From Apium graveolens (taxonomy: Eukaryota > Streptophyta > Magnoliopsida > Apiales > Apiaceae): a stretch of DNA of 64,000 nt. Both the position numbers and the translations under genes were made by a program. The stretch is taken from contig NC_133653.1 in NCBI RefSeq assembly GCF_009905375.1, forward strand, positions 64,205,414 through 64,269,413, written 5' to 3'. Shown here in pieces: positions 47,218 to 59,700 of the stretch. Position 1 is the stretch's first letter. Each line of letters opens with the position of its first letter. The notes beneath the pieces were generated by a model. That model made no database searches. It was given only the letters and a program-made list of their open reading frames with translations, and had not been told where the DNA came from.

Positions 47218-47340
47218 ATGGCCAGACTCCAGCAGACCCAGCGCAAGCGCGTGGGAAGCATCCCGCGTCTTCCCGATGATGTTGTGGCTGCTATAGCTGC
47301 AGAGGTAGATCTATTGGTAGATCAGGCATTCTACTTTTGA
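47218..47340 (+). other. 40-codon frame inside D 3' LTR
   Basis: Identical copy of the frame at 37695-37817. Confidence 0.35.
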
Positions 47341-47613
47341 GAATCAAATTATGTATAATTATAACTTGTGGCAGATAATGGCAATTAACTGTAAATTTAT
47401 CAAGTCATCATTTTGGGTTGTAATAACTTTTAAATTGTGGATTCAAAGACTTGTACTTATTTAAATTTCATCTCTGAGACTATAACGGGTTGTGGTGTGT
47501 GTTAGTGTGGGGTCACAGCATAAGGTTATTATTATTAATTAAGTGAAGTGATATTGTGGAAAGAAAGACCGTGACGACCCGGATCCCCGACCCCGGATCT
47601 GGGGGGTGTTACA

Positions 47614-47618
47614 AAGAA
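47614..47618 (+). repeat. Target site duplication AAGAA (right) of element D
   Basis: Exact match to 34162-34166. Confidence 0.95.
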
Positions 47619-48526
47619 GGAGAAATAAGGGGAAATAAGCAACAGAGTGGGAGAAGAGAGAACAGATTCAAGAAGGAGAGTGGAGAAGTTGAGAGTAATC
47701 AACAGGAACGAGAGGAAGAAGATAAACAAGGATGAGATTTCTGTTCAGTACATTTTTTTATTTTTATTATTGTTCTTTCTCCCACACCACAGTAACACAA
47801 TAAACTTTTGCCACGTATCTGGGAGATAGCCAAAATCTTGCCACGCGTCTTTTTTTCCTCTTCTGGCAGCCTTATTTGATCCTGTTTTTGCAATTTAACG
47901 AGCCATTGCGCGAATAAAAATAATCCCAAAAAATTCCAAATTAATTTTAAAACATCAAAAATAATTCAAGGTTATTAAAATAAAATTTTCATAATTTTTA
48001 AAGTATTTTTGAAACGCAATTCATACCCGCATTTGACGATTAAACGAACCAACGCGCGGGTGAATTTACTCCCAAAAATTCCCAAAATAATTTTAAAATT
48101 CAAATAATATTATAAACTTAATAAAATATAAATTTTGCAATTTTTAAAGAATCTCAGAATTAAATACGGGTTTTACAAATAAATACAGTCATAAAATTAT
48201 ACGGGGTTAAATAATTGATGAAATATTGATTTCTAAATTTTATAAAATCCCAAAAATAACTATTATAATTATAAAACCACAAAAACGATTTTAGAGACAT
48301 TCGAAATATATATATACAAATACATTTGCATTAAATCAACTTTTAAAAGTGAAAACAATTCAATACAATTCCATAATTAATTACGGGGACAACCCGGTAC
48401 ACCATAAATCACACATACATAATAATAAAATAAAATCGAGCTTACAAAAACTATACACATACTTTATTTATTTAATACTTCCACAATTACGTATTTAAGT
48501 AATTCAAAAATACACGAGTTGTTATA
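47619..48526 (-). repeat. Solo LTR of C family in reverse, part 2
   Basis: Continuation of 31851-34166 after element D. The minus strand ends at 48526 as TATAACAACTCGTG, matching the start of LTR C (TATAACGACTCG). Together the parts make one ~3.2-kb solo LTR flanked by TGTTA. Confidence 0.88.
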
Positions 48527-48531
48527 TGTTA
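48527..48531 (+). repeat. Target site duplication TGTTA (right) of reverse solo LTR
   Basis: Pairs with 31846-31850. Confidence 0.85.
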
Positions 48532-48874
48532 TAAGTCATTATGCGTTTATCATTTATTCTGTTTATAAACTTGTGATTGTTTTGATTAAAGATAAGTTAT
48601 GGTTATTGATCTAGTATCGAGAGTATATCTGTTAAGCATCCCACACACGCACGTTCTGGTTTGTGAGTTAATTTATGAGATTTATTCGAACTCTGTTTTG
48701 AGTTATTGTATTCTTATAAGCGTTGGCTTATTCATTTGGTTATGGTTATTCTGAGGGGATTGATTACATTATCATTTAGTTGCATTCACGTAGTTGCATT
48801 CATGCATTAGGTTTGTTTTATAGTTTTGAGTCTGTTTATGATTAAGGACAAGCATCGATTCAAGTTTGGGGGTG
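48532..48874 (+). mobile_element. Athila-type unit 0, 3' noncoding region (right piece) and PPT
   Basis: Matches 54084-54426 of unit 1. Ends in TCAAGTTTGGGGGTG, the Athila-type polypurine tract, so the following LTR is the 3' LTR of unit 0. Confidence 0.85.
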
Positions 48875-49164
48875 TGATAAATGGATTTCATATCTACTTG
48901 GAACACTTTATTCCAAACATAAGTTGGTGTTTTGGACTCAAATTATTGGTATTTTTTATGTGTTTTTGTGTTATTGCATAGTAGGCAGTAGTTGGAGGAA
49001 GAAGAAGCTTTTCAAAGACATATGCTGAAAAGAGATCAGAATTAGAATCCGAGGCCATTCTCAAGTTGTATAGAATCTCATTAGCTTCGTGTGGGTAGTT
49101 GAATCGCCTAATTCTGACGAGCAGAACTCAAGATACGACCAAAAGAAGAAATGTCAGAATTTTT

Positions 49165-49285
49165 CCAGAATGTCAGCGGCCGCGCCAGAACCAGCGCGCC
49201 CGCGCCAGAACTAGCGCGCCTGCGCCGCTCAAAACACTATTCCAGCGCGGCCGTGGCCGAAAACAGCGTGTCTGCGCCTGGTTTC
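49165..49285 (+). repeat. GC-rich CCAGCGCG-type tandem segment in LTR 1
   Basis: Repeats of a CCAG(A/C)..AGCGCGcCcGCGCC pattern in an otherwise AT-rich LTR. LTR 2 has the same segment (54720-54830) lacking one ~20-bp unit. It lies just upstream of the TATA box. Confidence 0.7.
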
Positions 49286-49348
49286 TGCCCCAGAATCCTG
49301 ATTTTAGTCGAAATTGAAGATTTTGAGAGTCCTGGTCATCTTGGAGCC

Positions 49349-49356
49349 TATATATA
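49349..49356 (+). promoter_or_regulatory. TATA box of Athila LTR 1
   Basis: GGAGCCTATATATACC, about 1 kb upstream of the LTR's inner end. LTR 2 has lost two bases here (CCTATAATACC, 54882-54892). Confidence 0.6.
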
Positions 49357-50373
49357 CCAATGAAAAAATGTTTTTAACAACAAGGAGTGAGGGGAGAGCA
49401 ATAAGAAGACCTAGAGAGCATGAGAAGGCTACGGAGAGGAAGACTTTTGTTTTCTTTAATTTAGGCGATACTTGGATGCTTGTTTTCGATTTATCTTTGA
49501 ACCCTAGCACTCTTATATTATTTATTATCATGATTTCATTGGAACCCATGGTGACGATGAGTTCGTTTATGAACTATTCGTTATCGTGGGGTTCTAACGG
49601 ATTTACCTATGGATTTCTATAGTTAATTTGTTCAATATCTTGGTGTGTGATGATTGATTGATATCCTAGTATTGGTTGTGCTTATTCATCTTATGTGTGT
49701 AGCTAACATATAAAATAGTGTGTAGCTAACATATAAGATAGTGTGTCAATCTCTATTGAAGCGATAGTGAATATAGAGGTTTAGAACTTGCCATGCTAGC
49801 AGAGGTTCATGTGTTATTGTTATGCATGATTCGTAGGTAACTTTAACCATCTTACTTGCCCTATGTAATCACGATAGATAACTTGCGCATTAAACGATTA
49901 TATTTTTAATTCTTATAGACATATAAGGACTAAGCATAATTAGTGTCTATTCAACTTCTATCTCTTTTGTGGATGCTTGGTAGTAGGGTCTTCGTACAAC
50001 GAAAGTTGGCGTTTACTAGTTTCGTGTTATCTGATTAGTGTCATCACCATTAAATACTAAGGTTAAGAACAAAAAGGCTATTGAATGAAGTATTTAATGA
50101 AGTATTTAATAAAGTTCCCATGTTTGTCATATATTAATTTAACCATTCTTGTTCTCTTAGTTATAATTGTTAGTATAATTCTTAGTTATAAACAATCTCA
50201 ACTTGTTATTTTTCTTAGCATTGAACGATAACCATACATTGTTGCATAGGTGCATAAATTGAACCTAACCTAAACTAGTCTATGTGGGAACGAATCTAAT
50301 TTATCTCTTATACTACTAGCAAACGCGTATACTTACGTGAATTTTAGCGCGTATTTTCGCCCTAACAAGTTTT

Positions 50374-50390
50374 TGGCCCGCTGTCGAGGA
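50374..50390 (+). other. Primer binding site of Athila unit 1 (tRNA-Asp type, damaged)
   Basis: TGGCCCGCTGTCGAGGA, one base shorter than the intact site in unit 2 and with a changed 3' part. Six bases after the LTR. Confidence 0.8.
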
Positions 50391-50499
50391 CTCGGTGTTA
50401 ATTTTATTTATGTGCTTGTCATCAGTGGTCATTAAAGTTCACTGGCTCAGATTTTTTTCTTTCACGGTTTACTTGTTTGTGTTCTAGGTACTCATTATA

Positions 50500-52100
50500 A
50501 TGGGAGATCCAGCAGCACGAACGAAAGCCTTGATGGATTTTTCTCAACCCAAGATCAATGACATTCAATTTAGCATTGTCAGGCCAGCTATCACAGCTAA
50601 TACCTTTGAGATCAAGCCTGGCATAATTCAGATGGTACTTAATTCAGTCCAGTTTGGGGGTTCTCCAACGGAAGATCCCAATACGCACATTAGGGATTTT
50701 ATAGAGATCTGTGATACCATCAGGTTCAATGGTGTGTATGAGGATGCAGTGAAACTGAGATTATTCTCATTCTCTCTGAGGGACAAGGCTAAGGGCTGGT
50801 TACACTCTCTACCAGCTAGTTCGATTGCTACTTAGGAAGATCTTGCTCAAAAGTTTCTCACTAAATTCTTCCCTATGGCGAAGATAGCTGCAATTAGAAA
50901 TGCTATTACTCAATTTGCGTAGCAAACGGGAGAATCTCTATGTGAAGCTTGGGAGCGCTACAAGGAGATGCTTAGGAAGTGTCCTCATCATGGAATTCCT
51001 AATTGGATGATCATCAATTGCTTCTATAACGGTTTGGGAGCACAGTCAAGACCCATGCTTGATGCAGCATCAGCTGGAGCATTATAGGCAAGAAGCTATG
51101 AGGAATCTTATGATCTAATTGAACTGATGGCTGCTAATGAATACCAATATCCAACTCAGAAATTGCCATAGGGCAAGGTAGCAGGAGTTCTTGAAGTGGG
51201 TACAACTACGACTATCACTGCTCAACTAAAGGCGTTGTCTATGAAGATCGATTTACTGGATAACTATGGTGTTAAGCAGGTAACTAGTGTTTGTGAGCTG
51301 TGTACAGGTCCACATGTGACGGAGCAATGCCCTATATCTAGTGACTCAGCTCAGTTTTTGAGCAACTTTCAGAGATCGCAGCAGCCAGTTCCGGCCACTT
51401 ATCATCCTGATAACTGGAATCATCCTAAAGTTAGTTGGAGTAACAATCAGAATGCGATGCAATAGCCATTTCAGTAGTTTGGAAACAAGCAATTTAATTC
51501 TCCTGGTTTTCAGCAACAATTTGCACCAAGACAATAATTCCAACTTCAACAACAAACTCATGATGCAGGTCAAATTTCGAATAAAAAATCTGAATTGGAG
51601 GAGTTGAGGCTTTGCAAAAACCAGGCACTTATATGCCAAAACCAGGCTGTTTCTATCAAGAATCTGGAGAATCAGATAGGACAAATTGCTAACGCCTTAT
51701 TGAACCGACTACCAAGAATGCTTTCTAGTGATACAGAAGTTCCAGGCAAGAGGGAAGCAGAAGAGCATGTTAAGGCGATTATATTGAGGTCTGGGAAGGT
51801 TGCAAGCCCTGAAAAATCTCAAGTTCCAGAATCTGAAGTTTTGGTTGAAGAAGGTGTGCAGAACGAAGCAAAAGTGGAATCAAGGAAGAAAATTGTGGAA
51901 CACACTCCTCCTGAGGGTAATACAATAGAGAAACAGGTCTATCATCCACCTTATTTTCCTAAAAGGCTGCAGAAGCAGAAGTTGGATAAGCAATTTGCTA
52001 AGTTTCTGGAGGTGTTCAAGAAACTTCATATCACCATACCTTTCATTGAAGCTCTTGAACAGATGCCTAGCTATGCGAGGTTTATGAAAGGTATTCTCTC
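50500..52100 (+). pseudogene. Athila-type gag, unit 1
   Basis: Start at ATG 50500 (MGDPAARTKALMDFSQPKIN). Capsid-type blocks: NTFEIKPGIIQMV, FGGSPTEDPNTHIRDFIEI, FSFSLRDKAKGWLHSLPAS, FLTKFFPMAKIAAIRNAIT, SLCEAWERYKEMLRKCPHHG and FYNGLGAQSRPMLDAASAG. A zinc motif of Athila spacing, CELCTGPHVTEQC, follows at about 51293. Seven nonsense codons (near 50834, 50920, 51086, 51169, 51464, 51476 and 51535) but no frameshift. The frame continues into the protease. Confidence 0.92.
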
Positions 52101-53190
52101 TCGGAAAGTGAAGCTCGATGACTTAGAGACCATTGCTCTTACGGAGGAATGTAGTGTTGTGCTGCAACAGAAGTTCCCTCCGAAGCTTAAAGATCCTGGA
52201 ATCTTCACTATTCCTTGAACTATTGGAAACTTGTCGTTCAACAAATGCTTGTGTGATTTGGGAGCTAGCATCAATCTGATGCCCTTGTCTATCTTCAAGA
52301 AGCTTGGTCTACCTGATCCGAAACCGATATATATGTCATTGCAACTAGCTGATCGTTTCATCGCTTATCCGCGAGGAATAGTGGAGGATGTCTTGGTCAA
52401 GGTGGACAAACTCATCTTCTCTCCTGATTTTGTAATTCTGGACTTTGAGGAAGATAAGAAGATTCCCATCATCTGGGAAAGACTATTCTTGGCTACAAGC
52501 AGAACTGTGATCGATGTGCAAAAAGGAGAGCTTACAATGAAGGTTCATGATCAAAAGGTCACTTTTAATGTGTTCAAGGCAATAAAGTTACCCACAGCTA
52601 AAGAGGAGTGCTTTAAAGTAGAGTGGGTCGAATTTGTCATGAATTCAGAGCCTGAGCAATTTCCAAAGTCAGATACCTTAGAGAGATCTTTAATAGGGGA
52701 ATCAGTTATTGAAGATGAAAAAGGAGCAGAGCAAATGCAGGTTTTCAATGCACCTCCGTGGAAGAGGAAGTTGGATATGCCATTCGATTCTCTTGGTTTA
52801 GCAGAGCTGAAAATTTCTCAGGAGCATTTTGAACCATCAATGGGAGAAGCTCCCACACTTGAGCTCAACCGACTGCCAGATCACTTGGGTTATTCATTCT
52901 TAGGTACACCGGGGTTGGGATATATTTTTGATGATGTAGAGAGTGGATGGACGGATCTTCCCGTGCCTATAGAGGTTTCTTCTCAAGTGTAACAGGTAGT
53001 TGATAGGACTGGTGTTGGTGATGAGCAGTACAGGCGAGTGACTAGGCGTATGGAGGCCATGCATGACATTCACCATCGTTTTGATGCAGATTTGACACAA
53101 GCTTTGGGCACTATTTTTCGAGCCATTGGTGTCGAGGTTGATTGGCCACCTGATCCTCCACCCTAGGAGGGTGATCTTTCCAACGACTAG
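52101..53190 (+). pseudogene. Athila-type protease fused to C-terminal tail, unit 1 (pol missing)
   Basis: Protease: CLCDLGASINLMPLSIFKKL (active-site Asp), SLQLADRFIAYPRGIVEDVL, VILDFEEDKKIPI and RTVIDVQKGELTMKVH. The usual pre-RT linker appears (APTLELNRLPDHLGYSFLG). At that point RT should start, but the frame continues GLGYIFDDVESGWTDLP ... RRMEAMHDIHHRFDADL ... EVDWPPDPP and stops at 53188-53190. RT, RNase H and integrase are absent. Three more nonsense codons, still no frameshift over 897 codons from 50500. Confidence 0.88.
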
Positions 53191-54426
53191 GTATGCTTAG
53201 AATCCTTATTATTACCTTAAATGAGGACATTGAAAATTTTAAGTTTGGGGCTGATAATGTATGGATAGTTCGTGTTTGTCCATATAGATTCATATAGATT
53301 CATATTGCATGTAGAGTTGTTAGGTCATTTTTATTTTTGCATGATTATTCATATAGGTCATATTTGTTTGCATTTTTATTTGTGTTATTGAGTGAGTTCA
53401 TTTAGTTGCATGTGCATGCATATAACATGATCCCTTAGGTTGAGCTATTTCTGATTGATTGGTTGATGTTGATGTGAGTGTAGTGATGACGAATAAAGGG
53501 ATGTTTAAGTCCTAATGAATTGATTTGCATGCCAAAAATAAAAAAAATTCACAAAGTCTTATAGGTTTTCTTTTGAACTAGATCATGATCATACCTGTTT
53601 ATTTGTTGAGATTTAATCACTTGGTTATATTTAGAATTTTTTCTATTCTCATAATGATATAAGAACACTGATTTTTAAACTGGAGAAAAACTTGAATTTC
53701 ATTGCTTGTTGTAAATAAGGCTAGGTGTCAAATGGATAGTAGCCGGCTCATATTTTTATGAGTACTCTAGGATTGAATGAGATGGAGCGAAACACACTCA
53801 TTCAGAAATTTAAAAAAAAAAAAGAGAAAAAAAATATGTGTTAATGCATAATTGATCGAGAGTGAGCTCTTTAATACTCGAGTTATTAACTTCTTAGGGG
53901 ACTTTGTGCCTAGTGACCTAAGACTTTTCATATTCTGGGATCCGCTAACCTAACGCTCGCTACATGGGTATTATTGCATAAGTCTTTTGGGACCTCATTC
54001 ATTGCATGATCAAATAAGCATATTTTTTATGTGTACAATAATAGCGTGAATCCTTGTATAACTCTAGTAGGATGAAGATGTTATGAGTCATTATGCGTTT
54101 ATCGTCTACTCTGTTTATAAACTTGTGATTGTTTTGATGATAGACAAGTTATGGTTATTGATCTAGTATCGAGAGTAAATCTGTTAATCATCCCACACAC
54201 GCACGTTCTGGTTTGTGAGTTGATTTATGACATTTATTCTAACTCTATTATGAGTTATTGCATTCTTAGAGGCGTTGTCTTATTCATTTGGTTATGGTTA
54301 TTCTGAGGGGATCGATTGCATTATCATTTAGTTGCATTCACGTAGTTGCATTCATGCATTAGGTTTGTTTTATAGTTTTGAGTCTGTTTATGCTTGAGGA
54401 CAAGCATCAATTCAAGTTTGGGGGTG
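53191..54426 (+). other. 3' noncoding region and PPT of Athila unit 1
   Basis: Begins after the stop; no frame. Contains an oligo-A segment near 53806 and ends in TTCAAGTTTGGGGGTG, the PPT. Unit 0 shares this stretch from 53443 on. Confidence 0.8.
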
Positions 54427-55873
54427 TGATAATTGGATTTTATATCTATTTGGAACGCTTCATTACAAGCTTAAGTTGGTCTTTTAGACTCAAGTTATTG
54501 GTATTTTTTATGTGTTTTTGTGTTATTGCATTGCAAGCAGTAGTTGGAGGAAGAAAAAAGCTTTTCAAAGAAATATGCTGAAAAGAGATCAAAATTGGAA
54601 GCCTAGTCCATTCTCAAGTTGTAGAGAATCTCGTTAGCTTCGCGTGGGCAGTTGAATCGCCTAATTCTGACGATCAGAACTCAAGATACGGCCAAAAGAA
54701 GAAATGTAAGAATTTTTCCAGAATGCCAGCGCGGTCGCGCCAGAACCAGCGCACCCGCGCCGCTAAAAACACTATTCCAGCGGGGCCGAGGCCGAAATCA
54801 GCGCGCCCGCACCCGGTTTCTGCCCCAGAATCCTGATTTTAGTCGAAATTGAAGATTTTGAGAGTCCTGCTCATCCTGGAGCCTATAATACCAATAAAAA
54901 GACGTTTTTAACAACAAAGAGCGAGGGGAGAGCAATAAGAAGACCTAGGGAAAATGAGAAGGCTATGGAGAAGAAGACTTTTATTTTCTTTAATTTAAGA
55001 GATACTTGGATGCTTGTTTTTGATTTGTCTTTGAACCCTAGCACTCTTATATTGTTTATGATCATGCTTTCATTGGAACCCATGGTGATGATGAGTTCGT
55101 TTATGAACTAATCGTTATCGTGGGGTTCTAACGGATTTACTTATGGATTTCTATAGTTAATTTATTCAATATCTTGGTGTTTGATGATTGATTGATATCC
55201 TAGTATTGGTTGTGCTTATTCATCTTATGTGTGTAGCTAACATATAAGATAGTGTGTTAATCTCTATTGAAGCAATAATGAATATTGAGGTTTAGAACTT
55301 GCCAGGCTAGCATAGGTTCATGTGTTATTGTTATGCATGATTCGTAGGTAACTTTAACCATCTTATTTGCCCTATGTAATCATGATACATAACTTACACA
55401 TTAAACTGTTATGTTTTCAATTCTTATAGACATATAAGGACTAAGCATAATTGGTGCCTATTCAACTTCTATCTCTTTTGTGGATGCTTGGTAGTAGGGT
55501 ATTCATACAACGAAAGTTGGCGTTTAATAGTTTCGTGTTATTTGATTAGTGTCATCATCATTACATGTTAAGGTTAAGAACAAAATGGCTATTGAATGAA
55601 GTATTTAATGAAGTTAGGATCCCATGTTTGTCATATATATTAATTCAACCATTCTTGTTCTCTTAGTTATAATTGTTAGTTTAATTCTTAGTTATAAACA
55701 ATCTCAACTTGTTATTTGTTTTAACATTGAACGATAACCATACATTGTTGCATAGCTGCATAAATTGAACTTAACCTAAACCAGTATCTGTGGGAACGAA
55801 TCTGCTTTATCTCTTATACTACTAGCGAACGCGTATACTTGCGTGAATTTTAGCGCGTGTTTTCGCCCTAACA
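54427..55873 (+). repeat. Athila-type LTR 2 (1447 bp), shared by units 1 and 2
   Basis: TGATAATTGG ... CGCCCTAACA, preceded by PPT and followed by PBS. Similar to LTR 1 but one GC-rich unit shorter and with a shortened TATA region. Confidence 0.9.
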
Positions 55874-55879
55874 CATTTT

Positions 55880-55897
55880 TGGCGCCGCTGTCGGGGA
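55880..55897 (+). other. Primer binding site of Athila unit 2 (tRNA-Asp type)
   Basis: TGGCGCCGCTGTCGGGGA, a good match to the tRNA-Asp-complementary site used by Athila elements. Confidence 0.85.
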
Positions 55898-56007
55898 CTC
55901 GGTGTTAATTTTGTTTATGTGCTTGTCATCAGTGGTTGTTAAAGTTCACAGACTCGGATTTTTTTTCTTTCACGGTTTACTTGTTTGTGTTTCAGGTACT
56001 CATTATA

Positions 56008-56729
56008 ATGGGAGATCCAGCAGCACGAACGAAAGCCTTGATGGATTTTTCTCAACCCAAGATCAATGACATTCAATCTAGCATTGTCAGACCAGCTATC
56101 ACAACTAATACCTTTGAGATCAAACCTGGCATAATTCAGATGGTACAGAATTCAATCCAGTTTGGGGGTTCTCCAACTGAAGATCACAATACGCATATTA
56201 GGGATTTCATAGAGATCCGCGATACCTTCAAATTCAATGGTGTGTCTGAGGATGCGGTGAAACTGAGAATGTTCCCATTCTCTCTGAGGGACAAGGCTAA
56301 GGGCCGGTTACACTCTCTACCAGTTGGTTCGACTGCTTCTTGGGAAGATCTTGCTCAAAAGTTTCTCACTAAATTCTTCCATATAGCGAAGACAGCTGTA
56401 ATCAGAAATGTTATTACTCAATTTATACAGCAAATGGGAGAATCTCTATGTGAAGCTTGGGAGTGCTACAAGGAGATGCTTAGGAAGTGTCCTCATCATG
56501 GAATGCCTGATTGGATGATCATCAATTGCTTCTATAACGGTTTGGGAGGACAATCAAGACCCATGCTCGATACAGCATCAGGTGGAGCATTATGGGAAAG
56601 AAGCTATGAGGAAGCTTATGATCTAATTGAACTGATGGCTGCTAATGAATATTAATATCCTACTCAGAGATTTCTAAAGGGCAAGGTAGCAGGAGTTCTT
56701 GAAGTGGATACAGCTAAGGCTATCACTGT
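56008..56729 (+). pseudogene. Athila-type gag, unit 2, 5' part
   Basis: From ATG 56008 (MGDPAARTKALMDFSQPKIN), with 215 codons open up to a CAA-to-TAA change at 56653-56655. Same capsid blocks as unit 1 (FPFSLRDKAKGRLHSLPVG, SWEDLAQKFLTKFFHIAKT, GLGGQSRPMLDTASGGALW). Interrupted at 56730 by solo LTR E; the frame resumes at 60209 in register when E and its target duplication are removed. Confidence 0.92.
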
Positions 56730-59700
56730 TGTAATATCTGGGAAAATTATGTGAATATTATATGTTAAATGAATAAATATTATGTGTTTTAGAAATTTAA
56801 AGTTATTATTGTCATGATATTAAATGTTATATCTGTAATTTGTGTTTCTGTGTGAACCAGATATTTTTTCGATTGATTAATATGTGTTTAAACTGTAATT
56901 ATATGAATCGATCTGTAATCGGGACGCGTGTTTATTAGTGTCTTTATCGAGGTATTCTTTTATCTCATTTTACATGAGTCTGAACTTATTTTATGTGTTT
57001 TCGGAAAATTCTTTTAATTTAGGGATCGTCTTAGTGTTTCAAAAATAAACGGACCGGGACCCCACCGGGACGTCAAACCCCACAAAATCCGTGTTTTTAT
57101 TTTTTTTAAATTTTCTGTATTTCAAATGCCTCGCATTTTAGTATTTTTGAGTTATTCGCAATTTTTGGGGAATTTTGACATTAATTTTGTATTTTATTGT
57201 TTTTAAAATTATTCCCCCTAATTATTATTTTGGGGCTTTATTATTTTAATTACGCAAATAAAAATACCCTTATTCGAGTTTGGGTATTTATTTTACAGTT
57301 AATATATATAGTTGAACCAGATTTTTTTATTCATTGTTATTATATTAAAATTTCAGAAAATTCTTAAACTCAAGAACAAGTTTTAGGGGTGAAAATATTT
57401 GCAGCAACTTCAATCACGGATTTTGATCGATCTAGCTAACCAAAGCAGACGTTTTAGTAGTCAAGATCATCCTCTTGACGAGAGCTTTCTATTGGTATCA
57501 ATATCTTGATATGAGGTGCTTTATTTCTAAAAATCGAATTTTCGGTGTTCTTATTCATAATAATTCATTTTTGATTCTAGATGAATTGTTTGATGTTTTG
57601 AATGATTGATTGTTGTTCTTGAGGTTGCAATGATCGATTTAGTATATAGGTTTGTGAATTTTGGTGCCGTTTTGTTAAAAGTCGAAGTTGTTGTTGTGCT
57701 TCATTTTTAATTTTGAAATTTTGGATTATACGTATGATTTCTGTTTGTTGTGATTGCTGGAACGGATTGTCATTGATTAGAGCTTTAAATTGATATGTAA
57801 TTCGTTAATTTTGGTGCAAAAATGGGTAGGATTAGTTGTTCGCCGGAATGTTCATCGAGGTCGCCGGATTTTGTTTTGTTTCGTCGGAGAAGACGAACTT
57901 TAGTTCATTTGTGGTTGCAGTTGGCGTGGTTGTGTTGCTAGTAGAGCCAGGAATTGATTGGGGTAGTAAAAACAGCAGGGCAGGGGCCTGAAGGGGGGTG
58001 TTTTGCCTCGCCGGAAGCCGGCCGAATTTTTGTAGATTGCCGAATTCTGCAAAAATCCCGGCTGTTCCTCAAGTTCTTCCCCGACCCAGGATGACCCGAC
58101 TCTGACCTGTTTTTAGACCCGAGAAATGACCCGCTTCTGATTTGTTTTTCCCCAAATTCCCCACCTGAATTCTGGTTTTGCCAAATTTTCTTTTATTTTA
58201 ATTCAAATTCAATTTTAATTTTTTTAAAATCATTTCTTTTATTTTCATAAATCATTTACTTATTATTTTAATTACCAAAAATTTTTTTCTTAATTACTTT
58301 AAATTCCTAAAATTATTTTCTTTATTATTTTCAAAAATCCAATTTGATTTAATTATTTATAATTTATTTTAGTTAATTATTTATGAGTTTAATTAATTGA
58401 TTAATTCATTTAATCAATTAATTTTATTTATAAATAGTTAAATAAATATAAATTATTTATAATTAATTCAAATAATTCCTAAAAATTATATTTAAGCTTT
58501 TCAAATTTATATTTTGGTATTTAAAAGTCAATTAATATTATTATTAATTGATTTAATTCTATTTAATTCTTATTTTATTAGTAATAAATAAATCGTTCGT
58601 CCGTTTAATATGAAACGAAAGCGTATAGACTCAGAAAAATACTACGTTTTCAATAAAAATACTTTTGAAACCTAATTTCTTTTGTATTGCAATGTCATTT
58701 GATTTGTTTGTCCTGTTGAGTAGGTATCTGATCGGTAATCGCTAATATTGACCTGATTTCAATTCTGAACGCACTGAGATATATCTTTTAACTATCTGAC
58801 TTATGTATTATATGAAATATGTGATTACGTGATATATGAATGGCATGATTACGTGTTACGTGATATGCATGCTATCTGTTTACAGTTTTAAAATGCCATG
58901 ATTAATTATAAATGATCGAGTAGATGTCAAGACGTATAGTTACGTCGATTGAGTTTAGTTTTGTCAATTAAGATAGTCCTTTTGTTTATAGAATCGAGTA
59001 GCAAGGAGTGTAGTCAAGTGTTAGACGAAGATAGTATCCAGCAGCCAGCAGCTATAAACCAGAGTAATAGTAAGAGGTTATCGAGCATATCAGGAAAGTA
59101 CCCTAACTTAACTTATCGTTCAAGTGACGCTTATTTTGAATTATATTCTGCAAGTGTACCTACTTTCACTTATTGTTCAAGTGATACTATCATGAATTTT
59201 ATTCTGCAATATCTATATCTTCACTTATCGTTCAAGTGATGATTATTCTGACTCTATTATTCAATTTCTATACTATTCTAAGTTCAGAATAGTTAAATGT
59301 TTTTACATTTCGCTACAACTTACTCTATACAGTGAAGCTTTGAATTGAGATTAGTGAATAACTAATTATTCTGGTTATTTCACCATTTATTATTAAGATA
59401 ACTCTGGACCATGAGAAATGGGGAGTTATGTGGTTAAGAATGTCATTTGATTCGACTCCTTTGATCAAAATGGTTTTATGGATTGGATGAATGCGTAAGT
59501 GATCGGGACGGACGGTCCAGCGGAGGGCTATTTCAATGTGTTATATGAAATATTATGACACAATTTGTGCAACTGGCAGATATATTACCTTTTTATTTGA
59601 GTACTCACATTTTAGGACATGTTTCTATGAACCATGATCCAGTACTATCACACGAGCTGATCAACATGTGATAGTATGTCCGTCAGAGTTAGATTCCAAT

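Larger units (their letters stand above)
34167..47613 (+). mobile_element. Chromovirus D, complete 13.4-kb insertion, young LTRs, dead interior
   Basis: Both LTRs, PBS, PPT and perfect AAGAA target duplications are present. The LTRs differ by about 13 substitutions plus a few small indels over ~3.9 kb (my visual count), meaning a recent insertion. The 5577-bp interior has no long frame and is out of order: leader, then RT-end/RNase H/linker, then gag, then RT/RNase H/linker, then integrase and chromodomain. It is probably a non-autonomous copy mobilised in trans. Confidence 0.93.
43669..47613 (+). repeat. 3' LTR of element D (3945 bp)
   Basis: Near-identical to 34167-38091. The length difference comes mainly from longer (TA)n runs at 45767-45822 and an extra CTT unit near 44330. 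Ends GGGGTGTTACA. Confidence 0.95.
48875..50367 (+). repeat. Athila-type LTR 1 (1493 bp), shared by units 0 and 1
   Basis: Runs TGATAAATGG ... CGCCCTAACA. A PPT lies on its left and a PBS on its right, so it serves as 3' LTR of one unit and 5' LTR of the next. Contains a GC-rich tandem segment (49165-49285) and a TATATATA box (49349-49356). Confidence 0.88.
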
